Assembly: GCA_035494735.1 (NCBI GenBank) | Contig: DATJGS010000037.1 | Location: forward strand, 62,001 to 126,000 | Source of the DNA: DATJGS01 sp035494735 | GTDB lineage: Bacteria > Eisenbacteria > RBG-16-71-46 | DNA: 64,000 nucleotides | Direction of reading: 5' to 3' | Shown: piece after piece, positions 50,287 to 58,087 of the stretch | How the letters are laid out: every line of letters starts with the position of its first letter | How positions within the stretch are numbered: the stretch's first letter is position 1 | The notes under the pieces: generated by a model | Told to the model about the DNA's origin: nothing | What the model saw: only the letters and a program-made list of their open reading frames with translations | Databases searched by the model: none | Position numbers and translations under genes: made by a program

Positions 50287-51849
50287 TCACTCGATGCGCA
50301 GCAACCGCACCGTCGACGTCGCGCGCCCGGCGCTCAGCCGCACCAGGTAGACGCCGGCCGGGACGTGCGCCCCGCGCTCGTCGGCGCCGTCCCACGTCAG
50401 ACGCTCTGCGCCCACCGCGAAGCGCACGTCGGCCAGCGTGCGCACCCGCCGCCCCTGCGTATCGAAGATCTCGACGCGCGCCGGCCCGGGCTCGCGCAGC
50501 GCGAACGAAACCTCCGTAGGCCCGGCGCTCGGATTCGGCGTGACGCGGAGCGCGAAGTTGCGCGGCGTCGGCTCGACCGCGTTCGGCGGCCCGGTGTAGC
50601 GAATGCGCCCGAACGCCCCGGTCGCGCCGCCGAAGCCGTCGTCGAACTGGCGCAGCCAGTACAGGCTGCCGTCGGGGCCGATCTGGTAGTCGCATTGGCT
50701 GTACATGCCGGTCATCCAGTTCACCGTATCGGGCTGTCCCGGCACATCCGCCGGCGCGACCCACGTGCCGCCGACCTTCTGCGCGCAGCGCAAGTAGCCG
50801 CCGTAGTAATCGCCGTAGAACAGAATCCCCTCGTATTCATTCGGCCAGTTCGCGAGGCCGCCCACGGCGCCGCGGTGCACGCCGGCCGTGATGACGGCCT
50901 GGCTGCTGCCGTCGTGCGGGATGACGACGATCGGCGAGTCGAACGTCTGCGAGCCGCCGCCGCCCGGCTCCGGGCACTGCCCGACCGGCTCGACCGTCAC
51001 GCCCTCGCGCCACGGCCAGCCCTCGTTGTCCCCGGCGGACACCTCGTCGACCTCCTCGAACGAGAAGTCGCCGGGGTCGGCGACGTACAGATTCTGGGTC
51101 ACGCGATCGATCACGAATCGCCACGGATTGCGCAGGCCGAGCGCGAACACCAGGCGCGTCGTGCTGTCGCTCGACGCGAATGGATTGTCGGCGGGCGTGA
51201 TCTGCGCGCGGAAGGCGCTGCCCGCGCCCGGCGGCAGGTTGCGCACGTCGAGCCGCAGGATCTTGCCCTTGAGTTGCGTCAGGTCCTGCGCCGCGCAACG
51301 GTCGAGGTCTTCCCCCACGGCCGCGTAGAGCATGCCATCGAGCCCGAAACGCAGGCACCCGGCGTTGTGGCTGTCCGAGTTGTCCGGGATGTTGCCGATG
51401 ATCACGTACGGCGAGCCGAGCACGAGGCTCTCTCCGAGCGGATTCGCGAGGTCGCCGCTGGCCGTGTAACGCACGATGATGATGAAGCCGCTCGTGCTCG
51501 TGTAGTCGAGATACACGTAGGGGCGCTGCGGCCACGCCGGATCGACCGCGACTCCCTGCAGCCCGCGCTCGCCGCTCGTCCCGGACGTGTTGAGCCCCGG
51601 CACGGTCAGCACCGGGTCTGTGGCAGCCACATGCGTGCCGACGATGAGTCGCACGCGCCCGGTCACCTGCTCCGTGAACAGCACGCGCCCGTCGGGCAGG
51701 AACGCGAAGCTGTTCGGCTGGGTGAGAGAGGGCACCAGCACTTCGGCTGCGAAGTTCGCGGGGACGACCGGATTGGTGGCGGCGGCGCGCGGGACGAGCA
51801 CAAAGGCGAAGGCGGCCAGCAGCGGCGCCAGGCGGAGCGGACGCGTCAT
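50287..51849 (-). CDS. Secreted glucose/sorbosone dehydrogenase-like propeller with FlgD-like C-terminus
   Basis: A 520-residue exported protein with a signal peptide (LAPLLAAFAFVLVPRAAA) and AAAGG 7 bases before the ATG. Residues ~30-420 form a six-bladed GSDH propeller related to soluble PQQ glucose dehydrogenase: AFLPDGRVLFTEQ, GERGLQGVAVDP, SHNAGCLRFGLDGMLYAAVGED with the candidate catalytic His, FALGLRNPWRFVIDR with the conserved Arg, and NEGWPWREGV. The C-terminal ~85 residues (PNPSAGPTEVSF, VEIFDTQGRRVRTL, TWDGADERG, LLRIE) are the FlgD Ig-like domain. It may oxidise sugars outside the cell if PQQ is available. Confidence 0.88.
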   Translation of the reverse strand: MTRPLRLAPLLAAFAFVLVPRAAATNPVVPANFAAEVLVPSLTQPNSFAFLPDGRVLFTEQVTGRVRLIVGTHVAATDPVLTVPGLNTSGTSGERGLQGVAVDPAWPQRPYVYLDYTSTSGFIIIVRYTASGDLANPLGESLVLGSPYVIIGNIPDNSDSHNAGCLRFGLDGMLYAAVGEDLDRCAAQDLTQLKGKILRLDVRNLPPGAGSAFRAQITPADNPFASSDSTTRLVFALGLRNPWRFVIDRVTQNLYVADPGDFSFEEVDEVSAGDNEGWPWREGVTVEPVGQCPEPGGGGSQTFDSPIVVIPHDGSSQAVITAGVHRGAVGGLANWPNEYEGILFYGDYYGGYLRCAQKVGGTWVAPADVPGQPDTVNWMTGMYSQCDYQIGPDGSLYWLRQFDDGFGGATGAFGRIRYTGPPNAVEPTPRNFALRVTPNPSAGPTEVSFALREPGPARVEIFDTQGRRVRTLADVRFAVGAERLTWDGADERGAHVPAGVYLVRLSAGRATSTVRLLRIE

Positions 51850-51925
51850 GTCGCAACCTTTCGGGCGGCCGATAGAGGGGCGTGATGGAGGTCGGGAAGC
51901 CGTCTGCGCGCGTCGGGCGGGCTCG

Positions 51926-51931
51926 ATGATA
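51926..51931 (-). promoter_or_regulatory. -10-like TATCAT for the GSDH gene
   Basis: Minus-strand context AGGCTATCAT, about 77 bases upstream of the ATG at 51849. It is very similar to the element upstream of the dockerin/FlgD gene. Confidence 0.4.
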
Positions 51932-52066
51932 GCCTAGGCGGTCATCGACGCGCGAGCGGGCCGCGCGTTCCGCGGACGTGCCTGTGAGCATTTCCGGCGC
52001 ACGCCGCGACAGAGTGTCGCCCCGAAACGATCCGGCAGCCGGGCCGCGGGGTCGCCGTCGATCGAA

Positions 52067-52792
52067 TCAGCCGCCGGGGTTTTCGATGGCCTGCCGGAGC
52101 CGCTCGCGCGACGGGATGACGAAGCGTCCTTCGCCGGTCACGAGCAATCCCTCGCGCCCCCAGCGCGACAACACGCGAATCGCGGATTCGACGGTCGTGC
52201 CCACCAAGTCGGCCACTTCCTGGCGCGTCAGCGTGAGCGGGATCTCGACGCCCGCGGGGCCCTCGCGGCCCATGCGCTCGGCCAGCGTGAGGAACAGCTG
52301 CGCGATGCGCGTGTCCACGCGCTGGCCGCGCATGTCCTCGAGCTTGCGCGTCAGCGACACGACGAGCTTCGTGAGTTCGCGAATGATGGCGCGCGCGAAC
52401 TCCGGATGACGGTCCAGCAGCTCGAAGTAGTCGCGGCGCGGCAGCACGACCAGCGACACGGGCTCGAGACACACGGCGCTCGCCGGGTACGGCATGTAGT
52501 TGTACACCGCGATCGCACCGACCGGCTCGCCCTCGCCGAACAGCTCGAGGATCACGTCGCCGGCGTCGGCGTGGCGCACGATCTTCACGCGCCCGCGCAC
52601 GATGACGGTGAGCTGCTCGGCCGGGTCCCCGGCGCGCCACAGGAAATCGCCGCGCGCGTAGTCGCGGAGGCTCGCGAGACTCGCGATGCGTCCCTGATCG
52701 TCGGCCGTCAGCCCGCGGAACATCGGGATGGAGCGGACCGCGGCCAGGACCCGTTCGGATCGAGCCTCGGACGTCGCGCGCGGTTCGCTCAT
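52067..52792 (-). CDS. Crp/Fnr-family transcription regulator
   Basis: A 241-residue regulator. Residues ~22-140 form the cyclic-nucleotide-binding-like sensor (LRDYARGDFLWRAGDPAEQLTVIVRGRVKIVR). It lacks the FNR N-terminal cysteine cluster (only one Cys is present), so it is not an FNR-type iron-sulfur sensor; a DNR/NNR-like haem or NO sensor is possible. After the long dimer helix comes the HTH: LTRQEVADLVGTTVESAIRVLSRWGREGLL, in which the recognition helix keeps the Glu and Arg that contact TGA half-sites. It is divergent from the nos operon, and dyads matching its expected site lie at both promoters. Confidence 0.92.
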   Translation of the reverse strand: MSEPRATSEARSERVLAAVRSIPMFRGLTADDQGRIASLASLRDYARGDFLWRAGDPAEQLTVIVRGRVKIVRHADAGDVILELFGEGEPVGAIAVYNYMPYPASAVCLEPVSLVVLPRRDYFELLDRHPEFARAIIRELTKLVVSLTRKLEDMRGQRVDTRIAQLFLTLAERMGREGPAGVEIPLTLTRQEVADLVGTTVESAIRVLSRWGREGLLVTGEGRFVIPSRERLRQAIENPGG

Positions 52793-52806
52793 ATGATGCG
52801 GATCAT
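52793..52806 (-). promoter_or_regulatory. Crp/Fnr-type dyad at the regulator's own start, overlapping -10
   Basis: ATGAT-GCGG-ATCAT is a perfect dyad directly adjoining the regulator's ATG (52792). On the minus strand it overlaps a -10-like TATGAT (52807-52802), implying a nearly leaderless transcript and autorepression when bound. Confidence 0.6.
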
Positions 52807-52890
52807 AGTCCAGTCGGGCCGCGTGCTCCCACCCCGCTCGACGGCAACGATCTAGGCCGGAATTCCCGACCCCGTGAATCCACGACGCGC

Positions 52891-52904
52891 GTGATGCCGA
52901 TCAT
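52891..52904 (+). promoter_or_regulatory. Crp/Fnr-type dyad upstream of the nos operon
   Basis: GTGAT-GCCG-ATCAT matches the dyad at the regulator's start at 12 of 13 positions over TGATGCSGATCAT. Its centre is about 72 bases before the first gene's ATG. A class II activator position (-41.5) would place the transcript start near 52939, with GATCCT (52927-52932) as -10. Confidence 0.55.
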
Positions 52905-52969
52905 GCCGCGCGCGGCGCGAACGCACGATCCTCCTGATGGACGCGGTACCGACTTTGGAGGAGCGGACG

Positions 52970-53539
52970 ATGCCCAATACGGTGTTCGACAATCTGCGCG
53001 ACGACCACCTGCGCGTGCTCGGCGACATCTCGGCCGTGGAACGCGCCCTCGAGCCCGCGAGCGAAGGGCGGCGCGACGCGCGCGGCGGCCGGGCGGTCCG
53101 AGCCAAGGCGATTCGGCCGTCGGCGACGTGGGAACCGCTGCGCCGCCTCGTCGCGTTGCTCGAGCGCCAGTTCGAGACGCACATGGCGGCGGAGGACAAG
53201 GTGCTGTTCCCGTCGCTCGAGCGGGCGCTGCCCGAGACGAGCGGTGCGCTCCGTGAGCTCGAGGACGAGCACCGCGAACTGCGCGGCATGCTCGCCTCGG
53301 TCGCCGGCCTGCTCCAGCGCCGCGCGTCGCAGGCCCGCGACGAACAACTCGTCGTGCAGGGCCGCGATCTCGTGGACCTGCTGCGCATTCATATTCGCAA
53401 GGAAGAAGTCGTCGTGTTCCGCGTGGCCGAGCGACTGCTCAGCCCCGCGGAGCTGATGGGCGTCGCGCGCCGTCGGACCGGAAACGCGATGACCGAACTC
53501 GGCTCCGGTCGCATCCCCTCGAGAGGATCGAACTCATGA
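52970..53539 (+). CDS. Hemerythrin-like (DUF438/HHE) protein, first gene of the nos operon
   Basis: A 189-residue soluble four-helix protein. ATG 52970 has GGAGGAG 6 bases upstream. Iron-ligand-like His and Glu residues appear in the expected pattern: DDHLRVLGDI (H13), ETHMAAEDKVLFPSLE, EDEHRELRGML, and LRIHIRKEEVVVFRVAE. HHE proteins bind O2 or NO or repair iron-sulfur centres damaged by NO. Its stop overlaps the cytochrome start (ATGA), placing it firmly in the nos operon, so NO sensing or scavenging linked to denitrification is a reasonable inference. Confidence 0.83.
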   Translation: MPNTVFDNLRDDHLRVLGDISAVERALEPASEGRRDARGGRAVRAKAIRPSATWEPLRRLVALLERQFETHMAAEDKVLFPSLERALPETSGALRELEDEHRELRGMLASVAGLLQRRASQARDEQLVVQGRDLVDLLRIHIRKEEVVVFRVAERLLSPAELMGVARRRTGNAMTELGSGRIPSRGSNS

Positions 53540-54027
53540 AGACGACTCGACTCGTGACGCTCGCCCTGGCCCTCGCGGCTGTGGCCGCGGTCGCGGGCTG
53601 CGGCGGCAAGACGGCGGATTCGGGCACCACCACGGGCACGACGAACGTGTCGGCCTCGGGCGCGGCCGGCGGCGACGCTCTGCCCGCCGGGCTCGACGAA
53701 GGCCCGCGCGCCGCGACGACGCCCATCGACGAGAGCAAGGTCGAAGCCGGCGAGAAGCTGTTCCAGACGCGCGGCTGTTCGGCCTGCCACGGATTCGGTA
53801 AGCGCATCTCCTGCCCCGATCTCGATGGCGTGACGTCGCGCCGCACCGCGAAGTGGATCGAGACGCAGATCCTGCACCCCGACGTCATGACCAAGCAGGA
53901 CCCGACCGCTCGCCAGTTGTTCGCGCAGTACGCGCTGCAGATGCCCAAGCAGGGACTGACGCCGGCGGAGGCCGCCGCCGTGCTCGAGTTCCTGAAGCAC
54001 AAGAACCACGAATCGGCCGAGAAGTAA
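53536..54027 (+). CDS. Cytochrome c lipoprotein, probable electron donor to NosZ
   Basis: A 163-residue monohaem cytochrome. A signal with lipobox VAGC (C22) predicts a lipid-anchored protein, followed by a flexible T/G/S-rich linker. The haem motif is CSACH (C81, C84, H85), and M136 in LQMPKQ is the likely sixth ligand. The spacing fits small class I cytochromes. Located between the hemerythrin-like gene and nosZ, it probably hands electrons to NosZ at the membrane surface, as nos-linked cytochromes do in other clade II organisms. Confidence 0.9.
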   Translation: MKTTRLVTLALALAAVAAVAGCGGKTADSGTTTGTTNVSASGAAGGDALPAGLDEGPRAATTPIDESKVEAGEKLFQTRGCSACHGFGKRISCPDLDGVTSRRTAKWIETQILHPDVMTKQDPTARQLFAQYALQMPKQGLTPAEAAAVLEFLKHKNHESAEK

Positions 54028-54046
54028 CCCGGAAAAGGAGCGCACC

Positions 54047-55960
54047 ATGAAACGCTGGATCACGATCGTCGCCGCCGTTGTCGCTGGAGCCGTGACGCTC
54101 GCCCACCTGCCGGGATGTGCCGGCACGCGCGGCGGCGGAGGCCCCGGCGCCGCGGCCGGCAAGGTGTACGTGAAACCGGGCGAGCACGACGCGTACTACG
54201 CGTTCCTGTCCGGCGGACACTCGGGGCAGATCTACGTGTACGGCATGCCGTCGTGCCGGCACATCACCACGATTCCCGTGTTCACGCCCGAGCCCGCCGT
54301 GGGCTACGGCGTGGACGAGGAGTCGAAGGCCATGCTCGGCGGACTCACCTGGGGCGACGCGCATCACCCGGGCATGAGCGAGACCGACGGCGATTACGAC
54401 GGTCGCTGGCTGTTCATCAACGACATGCCGAATGCGCGCATCGCGCGCATCGACCTGTCGGACTTCAAGACCCACGAGATCTACGGGCCGATTCCGAACG
54501 TGTCCGCGGCGCACGCGTGCCCGTTCCCGACGCCGAATACCGAGTACGTGTTCGCGGCGTCGCGCTTCTCGATCCCGATCCCCTACCCAACCGTGCGCCC
54601 GATGTCCGAGTACGCGCAGGCGTTCAACGGCGTGGTGGCGGGCATCAAGGTGGATCCCAAGAGCGGTCATATGTCGATGGGCTTCGAAGTGCTGATGCCG
54701 CCGTTCGACTGGGATCTGGCCGACGCCGGCAAGGGCCCGAGCAACGGCTGGGAATTCTTCACGTGCTACAACAGCGAAGAAGCCCATGACTCGCTCGAAG
54801 TGAAGGCCTCGCAGAACGAGATGGACTACATCGCCATGGTCGACTGGCGCGCGGCGCAGAAGGCGGTCGACGAAGGCAAGGCGAAGATGATCGGCGGCGC
54901 GCCGGTGCTCGATCCCAAGGACGTGAAGGGCATCGTGTACCTGTTCCCGGTGCCGAAGAGCCCGCACGGCGTCGACGTCGATCCGAGCGGCCAGTACGTG
55001 TGCGCCTCGGGCAAGCTGCAGGCGGAAGTCTCCGTCTACAGCTTCGCGAAGCTGAGCGCGGCCATCGCCGCCGGCAAGTTCACGGACGAGAAGGGCGGCA
55101 TCCCGGTGCTGCCCTACGAGAACGTGATCGAAGCGAAGGTGCCGGTGGGCCTGGGGCCGCTGCACACGCAATTCGACGGCAAGGGCTACGCGTACACGTC
55201 GCTGTTCCTCGACTCGCAGATCGCGAAGTGGAAGATCGGCCCGCCCTGGAACGTCGTCGACAAGATCGACGTGTACTACTCGATCGGCCACCTCATGGCG
55301 TCCGAGGGTGACACGCGTCACCCGACCGGCGACTACGTCGTGGCGCTCGACAAGCTGTCGAAGGACCGCTACCTGTCCGTCGGGCCGACGCATCCGGAGG
55401 CCGCGCAGCTCATCGACATCCGCGGACCGAAGATGGAGCTGCTGTACGACTTCCCCACGTACCTCGAGCCCCACTACGCGCAGATGATCCGCGCTGAGAA
55501 GCTCAAGCCGTTCACCGTGTACCCGCTCGACAAGAACGACAAACCGTTCGCGACCAAGCGGGCCGAGGACGCGCGTGTCGAGCGCAAGGGACATCGCGTG
55601 GACGTGATGATGATCGCCGTGCGTTCGCACTTCTCGCCCGACAACATCCAGGTGACGCAGGGCGACACGGTCTACTTCCACGTCACGAACGTCGAGCAGG
55701 ACGACGACATCGCGCACGGCTTCGGCATTCTGTTCTCGAGCAAGAACATGCAGATCGAGCCGGGCGAGACCAAGACCATGCGCTGGGTCGCGGACAAAGC
55801 CGGCGTCACGCCGTTCTACTGCTCGAACTTCTGCAGCGCGCTGCACCAGGAGATGCAGGGCTACATCGAAGCGTTGCCGGCGGGCGCCCACGTGGCCGCC
55901 GTGCAGCGTCCCGATCCGGCTCGCGTCGCCGAAGTCGCGGCGCTCATGAAGCACCCATAG
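54047..55960 (+). CDS. nosZ: Nitrous oxide reductase, clade II type
   Basis: A 637-residue multicopper enzyme reducing N2O to N2. The N-terminal signal is Sec-type (no twin arginine) and contains LPGC with C24 as a possible lipidation site, followed by a Gly-rich linker. The seven-bladed propeller with the CuZ histidine ligands includes GDAHHPGMSETDGDYDGRWLFIND and PHGVDVDPSG. The C-terminal cupredoxin domain carries the CuA site: IAHGFGI, then CSNFCSALHQEMQGY (two Cys, His and Met). Sec-type export and gene context define clade II. A GGAAAAGGAG ribosome binding site precedes the ATG, and a strong hairpin follows the stop. Confidence 0.97.
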   Translation: MKRWITIVAAVVAGAVTLAHLPGCAGTRGGGGPGAAAGKVYVKPGEHDAYYAFLSGGHSGQIYVYGMPSCRHITTIPVFTPEPAVGYGVDEESKAMLGGLTWGDAHHPGMSETDGDYDGRWLFINDMPNARIARIDLSDFKTHEIYGPIPNVSAAHACPFPTPNTEYVFAASRFSIPIPYPTVRPMSEYAQAFNGVVAGIKVDPKSGHMSMGFEVLMPPFDWDLADAGKGPSNGWEFFTCYNSEEAHDSLEVKASQNEMDYIAMVDWRAAQKAVDEGKAKMIGGAPVLDPKDVKGIVYLFPVPKSPHGVDVDPSGQYVCASGKLQAEVSVYSFAKLSAAIAAGKFTDEKGGIPVLPYENVIEAKVPVGLGPLHTQFDGKGYAYTSLFLDSQIAKWKIGPPWNVVDKIDVYYSIGHLMASEGDTRHPTGDYVVALDKLSKDRYLSVGPTHPEAAQLIDIRGPKMELLYDFPTYLEPHYAQMIRAEKLKPFTVYPLDKNDKPFATKRAEDARVERKGHRVDVMMIAVRSHFSPDNIQVTQGDTVYFHVTNVEQDDDIAHGFGILFSSKNMQIEPGETKTMRWVADKAGVTPFYCSNFCSALHQEMQGYIEALPAGAHVAAVQRPDPARVAEVAALMKHP

Positions 55961-55969
55961 TTCCCGCAC

Positions 55970-56001
55970 GTCGGGGGCCGGCCCGAGCGGCCGGCCCCGA
56001 C
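55970..56001 (+). other. Stable hairpin between nosZ and the next gene
   Basis: GTCGGGGGCCGGCC (55970-55983) pairs with GGCCGGCCCCGAC (55989-56001) over 13 bp with one bulged G, loop CGAGC. It abuts the Shine-Dalgarno GGGAGG (56002-56007) of the downstream gene and has no T-run. It may protect nosZ mRNA or lower translation of the following genes. Confidence 0.65.
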
Positions 56002-56012
56002 GGGAGGCAGTC

Positions 56013-56624
56013 GTGCACTATCTCGCCGATCGATTTCAACCGCGTGAGCGCCGCCTGATCTGGCTCGCCGCGCTCATCCTGGTTCCCGTCTTCTTCCTTC
56101 CGATCCTGCCGATCTGGGTCATGAAGCTGTGGGCCCCGCAGTATCGCGAAGGGCTGACGCTGACCATCTTCAGCAACACCATCAAGGGCAACATCGAGAG
56201 CATCAACATCCTCAATCACTACGTCGGCATGCACGCGATCTCGGCGAATGACTTCAGCGAATTCAACTACCTGCCTCAGGCGCTCAGCCTGTTCGGCGTG
56301 CTCGCTCTGCTCGCCGCGCTGCTCAACCGGCGCTGGCTGGCGATCGCGGGATGGCTCGCGTTCACCGCGTTCGCCGCGTACATGTTCAACGACTACGCGC
56401 ACTGGCTGTGGCACTACGGGCACGACCTCGACCCGCGGGCGCCGATCAAGCTGCCGCTGTTCACGCCGCCGCTGATCGGCTTCAAGCAGATGGCGAACTT
56501 CCGGGTGTTGAGCGTGCCCGGCCCCGGCACCCTGCTCCTCGGCGTCGCCTGGCTGCTGGGTCCGCTCGCGATCTTCTTCGAACGGCGCGCCGCGCGTGAC
56601 ACGCGGAAGGCGCACGCGGCGTGA
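56013..56624 (+). CDS. NosB-like membrane protein
   Basis: A 203-residue polytopic protein starting at GTG 56013 with GGGAGG 5 bases upstream. Four or five helices can be read (LIWLAALILVPVFFLPILPIWVM, LSLFGVLALLAALL, WLAIAGWLAFTAFAAYMF, GTLLLGVAWLLGPLAIFF). The loop GNIESINILNHYVGMHAI is a conserved signature of the membrane protein encoded right after nosZ in clade II clusters, called NosB in Wolinella-type operons; I give no symbol because assignment rests on memory of that pattern. It has H-rich turns (DYAHWLWHYGHD). A role in electron transfer to, or copper delivery for, NosZ is inferred. Confidence 0.7.
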   Translation: MHYLADRFQPRERRLIWLAALILVPVFFLPILPIWVMKLWAPQYREGLTLTIFSNTIKGNIESINILNHYVGMHAISANDFSEFNYLPQALSLFGVLALLAALLNRRWLAIAGWLAFTAFAAYMFNDYAHWLWHYGHDLDPRAPIKLPLFTPPLIGFKQMANFRVLSVPGPGTLLLGVAWLLGPLAIFFERRAARDTRKAHAA

Positions 56625-58087
56625 ACGCCGTGGACCGCGTGACGGGCCTCGCGCCAGGCCGGACCCCGGCGCCGTGGCGCGCCGCGAGACGGGGCATCGC
56701 GGCCCTTCGCGCCGCCGCGCAAGGGTTGGGGCTGTCGGCCGCGCTGGCCCTGGCGCTCGTACCCGGCGCCGCGCATGCGCGGACGACGCGCGTTCCCGCC
56801 GTGCGTGGCGCCGCGCAGGCCGCGATCTCCGCGGCCGCGCCCGGCGACACGCTGATCCTGGAGGCGGGGGTCCATCCCGGGCCGCTTCTCGTCGATCGAG
56901 CGCTGACCGTGCGGGGGGAGCGCGGCGCGATCGTCGATGGAGGCGGTTCCGGATCGACCCTGACCGTGACCGCGTCCGGGACGCGCGTCGAGGATCTCGC
57001 CGTCCGCCATTGCGGCACGCGCGTCATCACGGTCGACGCCGGCGTGCGCGTGCTCGAGGCCGCGAACGTCACGTTGACGCGGCTCGCGCTCGGCGACGTG
57101 CTGTACGGCGTCGACGTCGAGCGCTCGCCGAACCTCGTCGTGCGCGACTGCGTCTTGCGCGGCCGCGTTGCGGGCGGGGGCGACGACGGCGAAGGCAACG
57201 GCCTCCACGTGTGGTACTCGACCGGCGCAACGCTCACCGGCAACGACGTCAGCCACTTCGAGGACGCGGTCTACCTGTCGTTCGCGAACGACGCGCGCGC
57301 GATCGGCAATCGCCTGCACGACGACGGGCGCTACGGCTTCCACACGATGTACTGCCAGGGCAGCGTGCTCGAACGGAACGTGTTCACGAGGAACGCGGCG
57401 GGCTGCGCCATCATGTTCTCGAACCACCTGCGCGTCGCGCACAACCGCTTCGAGCACAACCGCGGCCCGCGCACGTACGGCTTGCTGCTGCGCGACTGCT
57501 CGGACGGCACGTTCGAGGGAAACGCGCTCGTCGACAACACCATCGCCATGTTCCTCGACAACTCGAACCGCAATCGCGTGCGCGAGAACCTGCTGCTCGA
57601 CAACGGCTGGGGCGTGCTGATGTTCTCGTCGTGCGCCGGAAACGAGTTCACGCGGAACGCGTTCCTGCACGACGACTACGCGGTCGCGATCGACATGAAG
57701 TACACCGACAATCGCTTCGACGATGGGCGCGTCGGCAACTACTGGAGCGATCACGCGCCGTACGACCTCGACGGCGACGGGCTGGGTGACGCGCCGTATT
57801 CGCCCGTCGGCACATTCGCGTTCCTGTCGAAGCAGTACCCGGACCTGTCCGTGCTCGCGAAAAGCCCGGCGGTCGCCGCGCTGTCGGTGGCCGAGCAGGT
57901 GCTGCCCGCGATGCGCCCCAGCGAGGCCATGGATCGCCACCCGCTCGTGGCGCCGCCGCCGCTCGCGCGCCAGGGCCTCGTCGCCCTGCCGCGCGGCCGG
58001 CGCGCGACGCCGTGGGCCGCGGCGGCATTCGGCTCCATCGCGCTCCTGTCGCTGGGCGGCCTCGGCGTCGGACGGTGGCGCGCATGA
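56621..58087 (+). CDS. nosD: NosD, periplasmic copper-centre maturation protein
   Basis: A 488-residue protein starting at GTG 56621 with GTGA overlap. A signal peptide (LSAALALALVPGAAHA) is followed by right-handed beta-helix repeats of the NosD/CASH type: GTRVEDLAVRHCGT, ERSPNLVVRDCVLRG, NGLHVWYSTGATLTGNDVSH, YGFHTMYCQGSVLERN, NNTIAMFLDNSNRNRVREN and the highly conserved YWSDHAPYDLDGDGLGDAPYSP near residue 375. The C-terminus has a hydrophobic helix (ASFGSIALLSLGGLGV-like), predicting an anchor. With NosF and NosY it forms the ABC complex that loads sulfide or copper for the NosZ CuZ site. Confidence 0.95.
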   Translation: MNAVDRVTGLAPGRTPAPWRAARRGIAALRAAAQGLGLSAALALALVPGAAHARTTRVPAVRGAAQAAISAAAPGDTLILEAGVHPGPLLVDRALTVRGERGAIVDGGGSGSTLTVTASGTRVEDLAVRHCGTRVITVDAGVRVLEAANVTLTRLALGDVLYGVDVERSPNLVVRDCVLRGRVAGGGDDGEGNGLHVWYSTGATLTGNDVSHFEDAVYLSFANDARAIGNRLHDDGRYGFHTMYCQGSVLERNVFTRNAAGCAIMFSNHLRVAHNRFEHNRGPRTYGLLLRDCSDGTFEGNALVDNTIAMFLDNSNRNRVRENLLLDNGWGVLMFSSCAGNEFTRNAFLHDDYAVAIDMKYTDNRFDDGRVGNYWSDHAPYDLDGDGLGDAPYSPVGTFAFLSKQYPDLSVLAKSPAVAALSVAEQVLPAMRPSEAMDRHPLVAPPPLARQGLVALPRGRRATPWAAAAFGSIALLSLGGLGVGRWRA

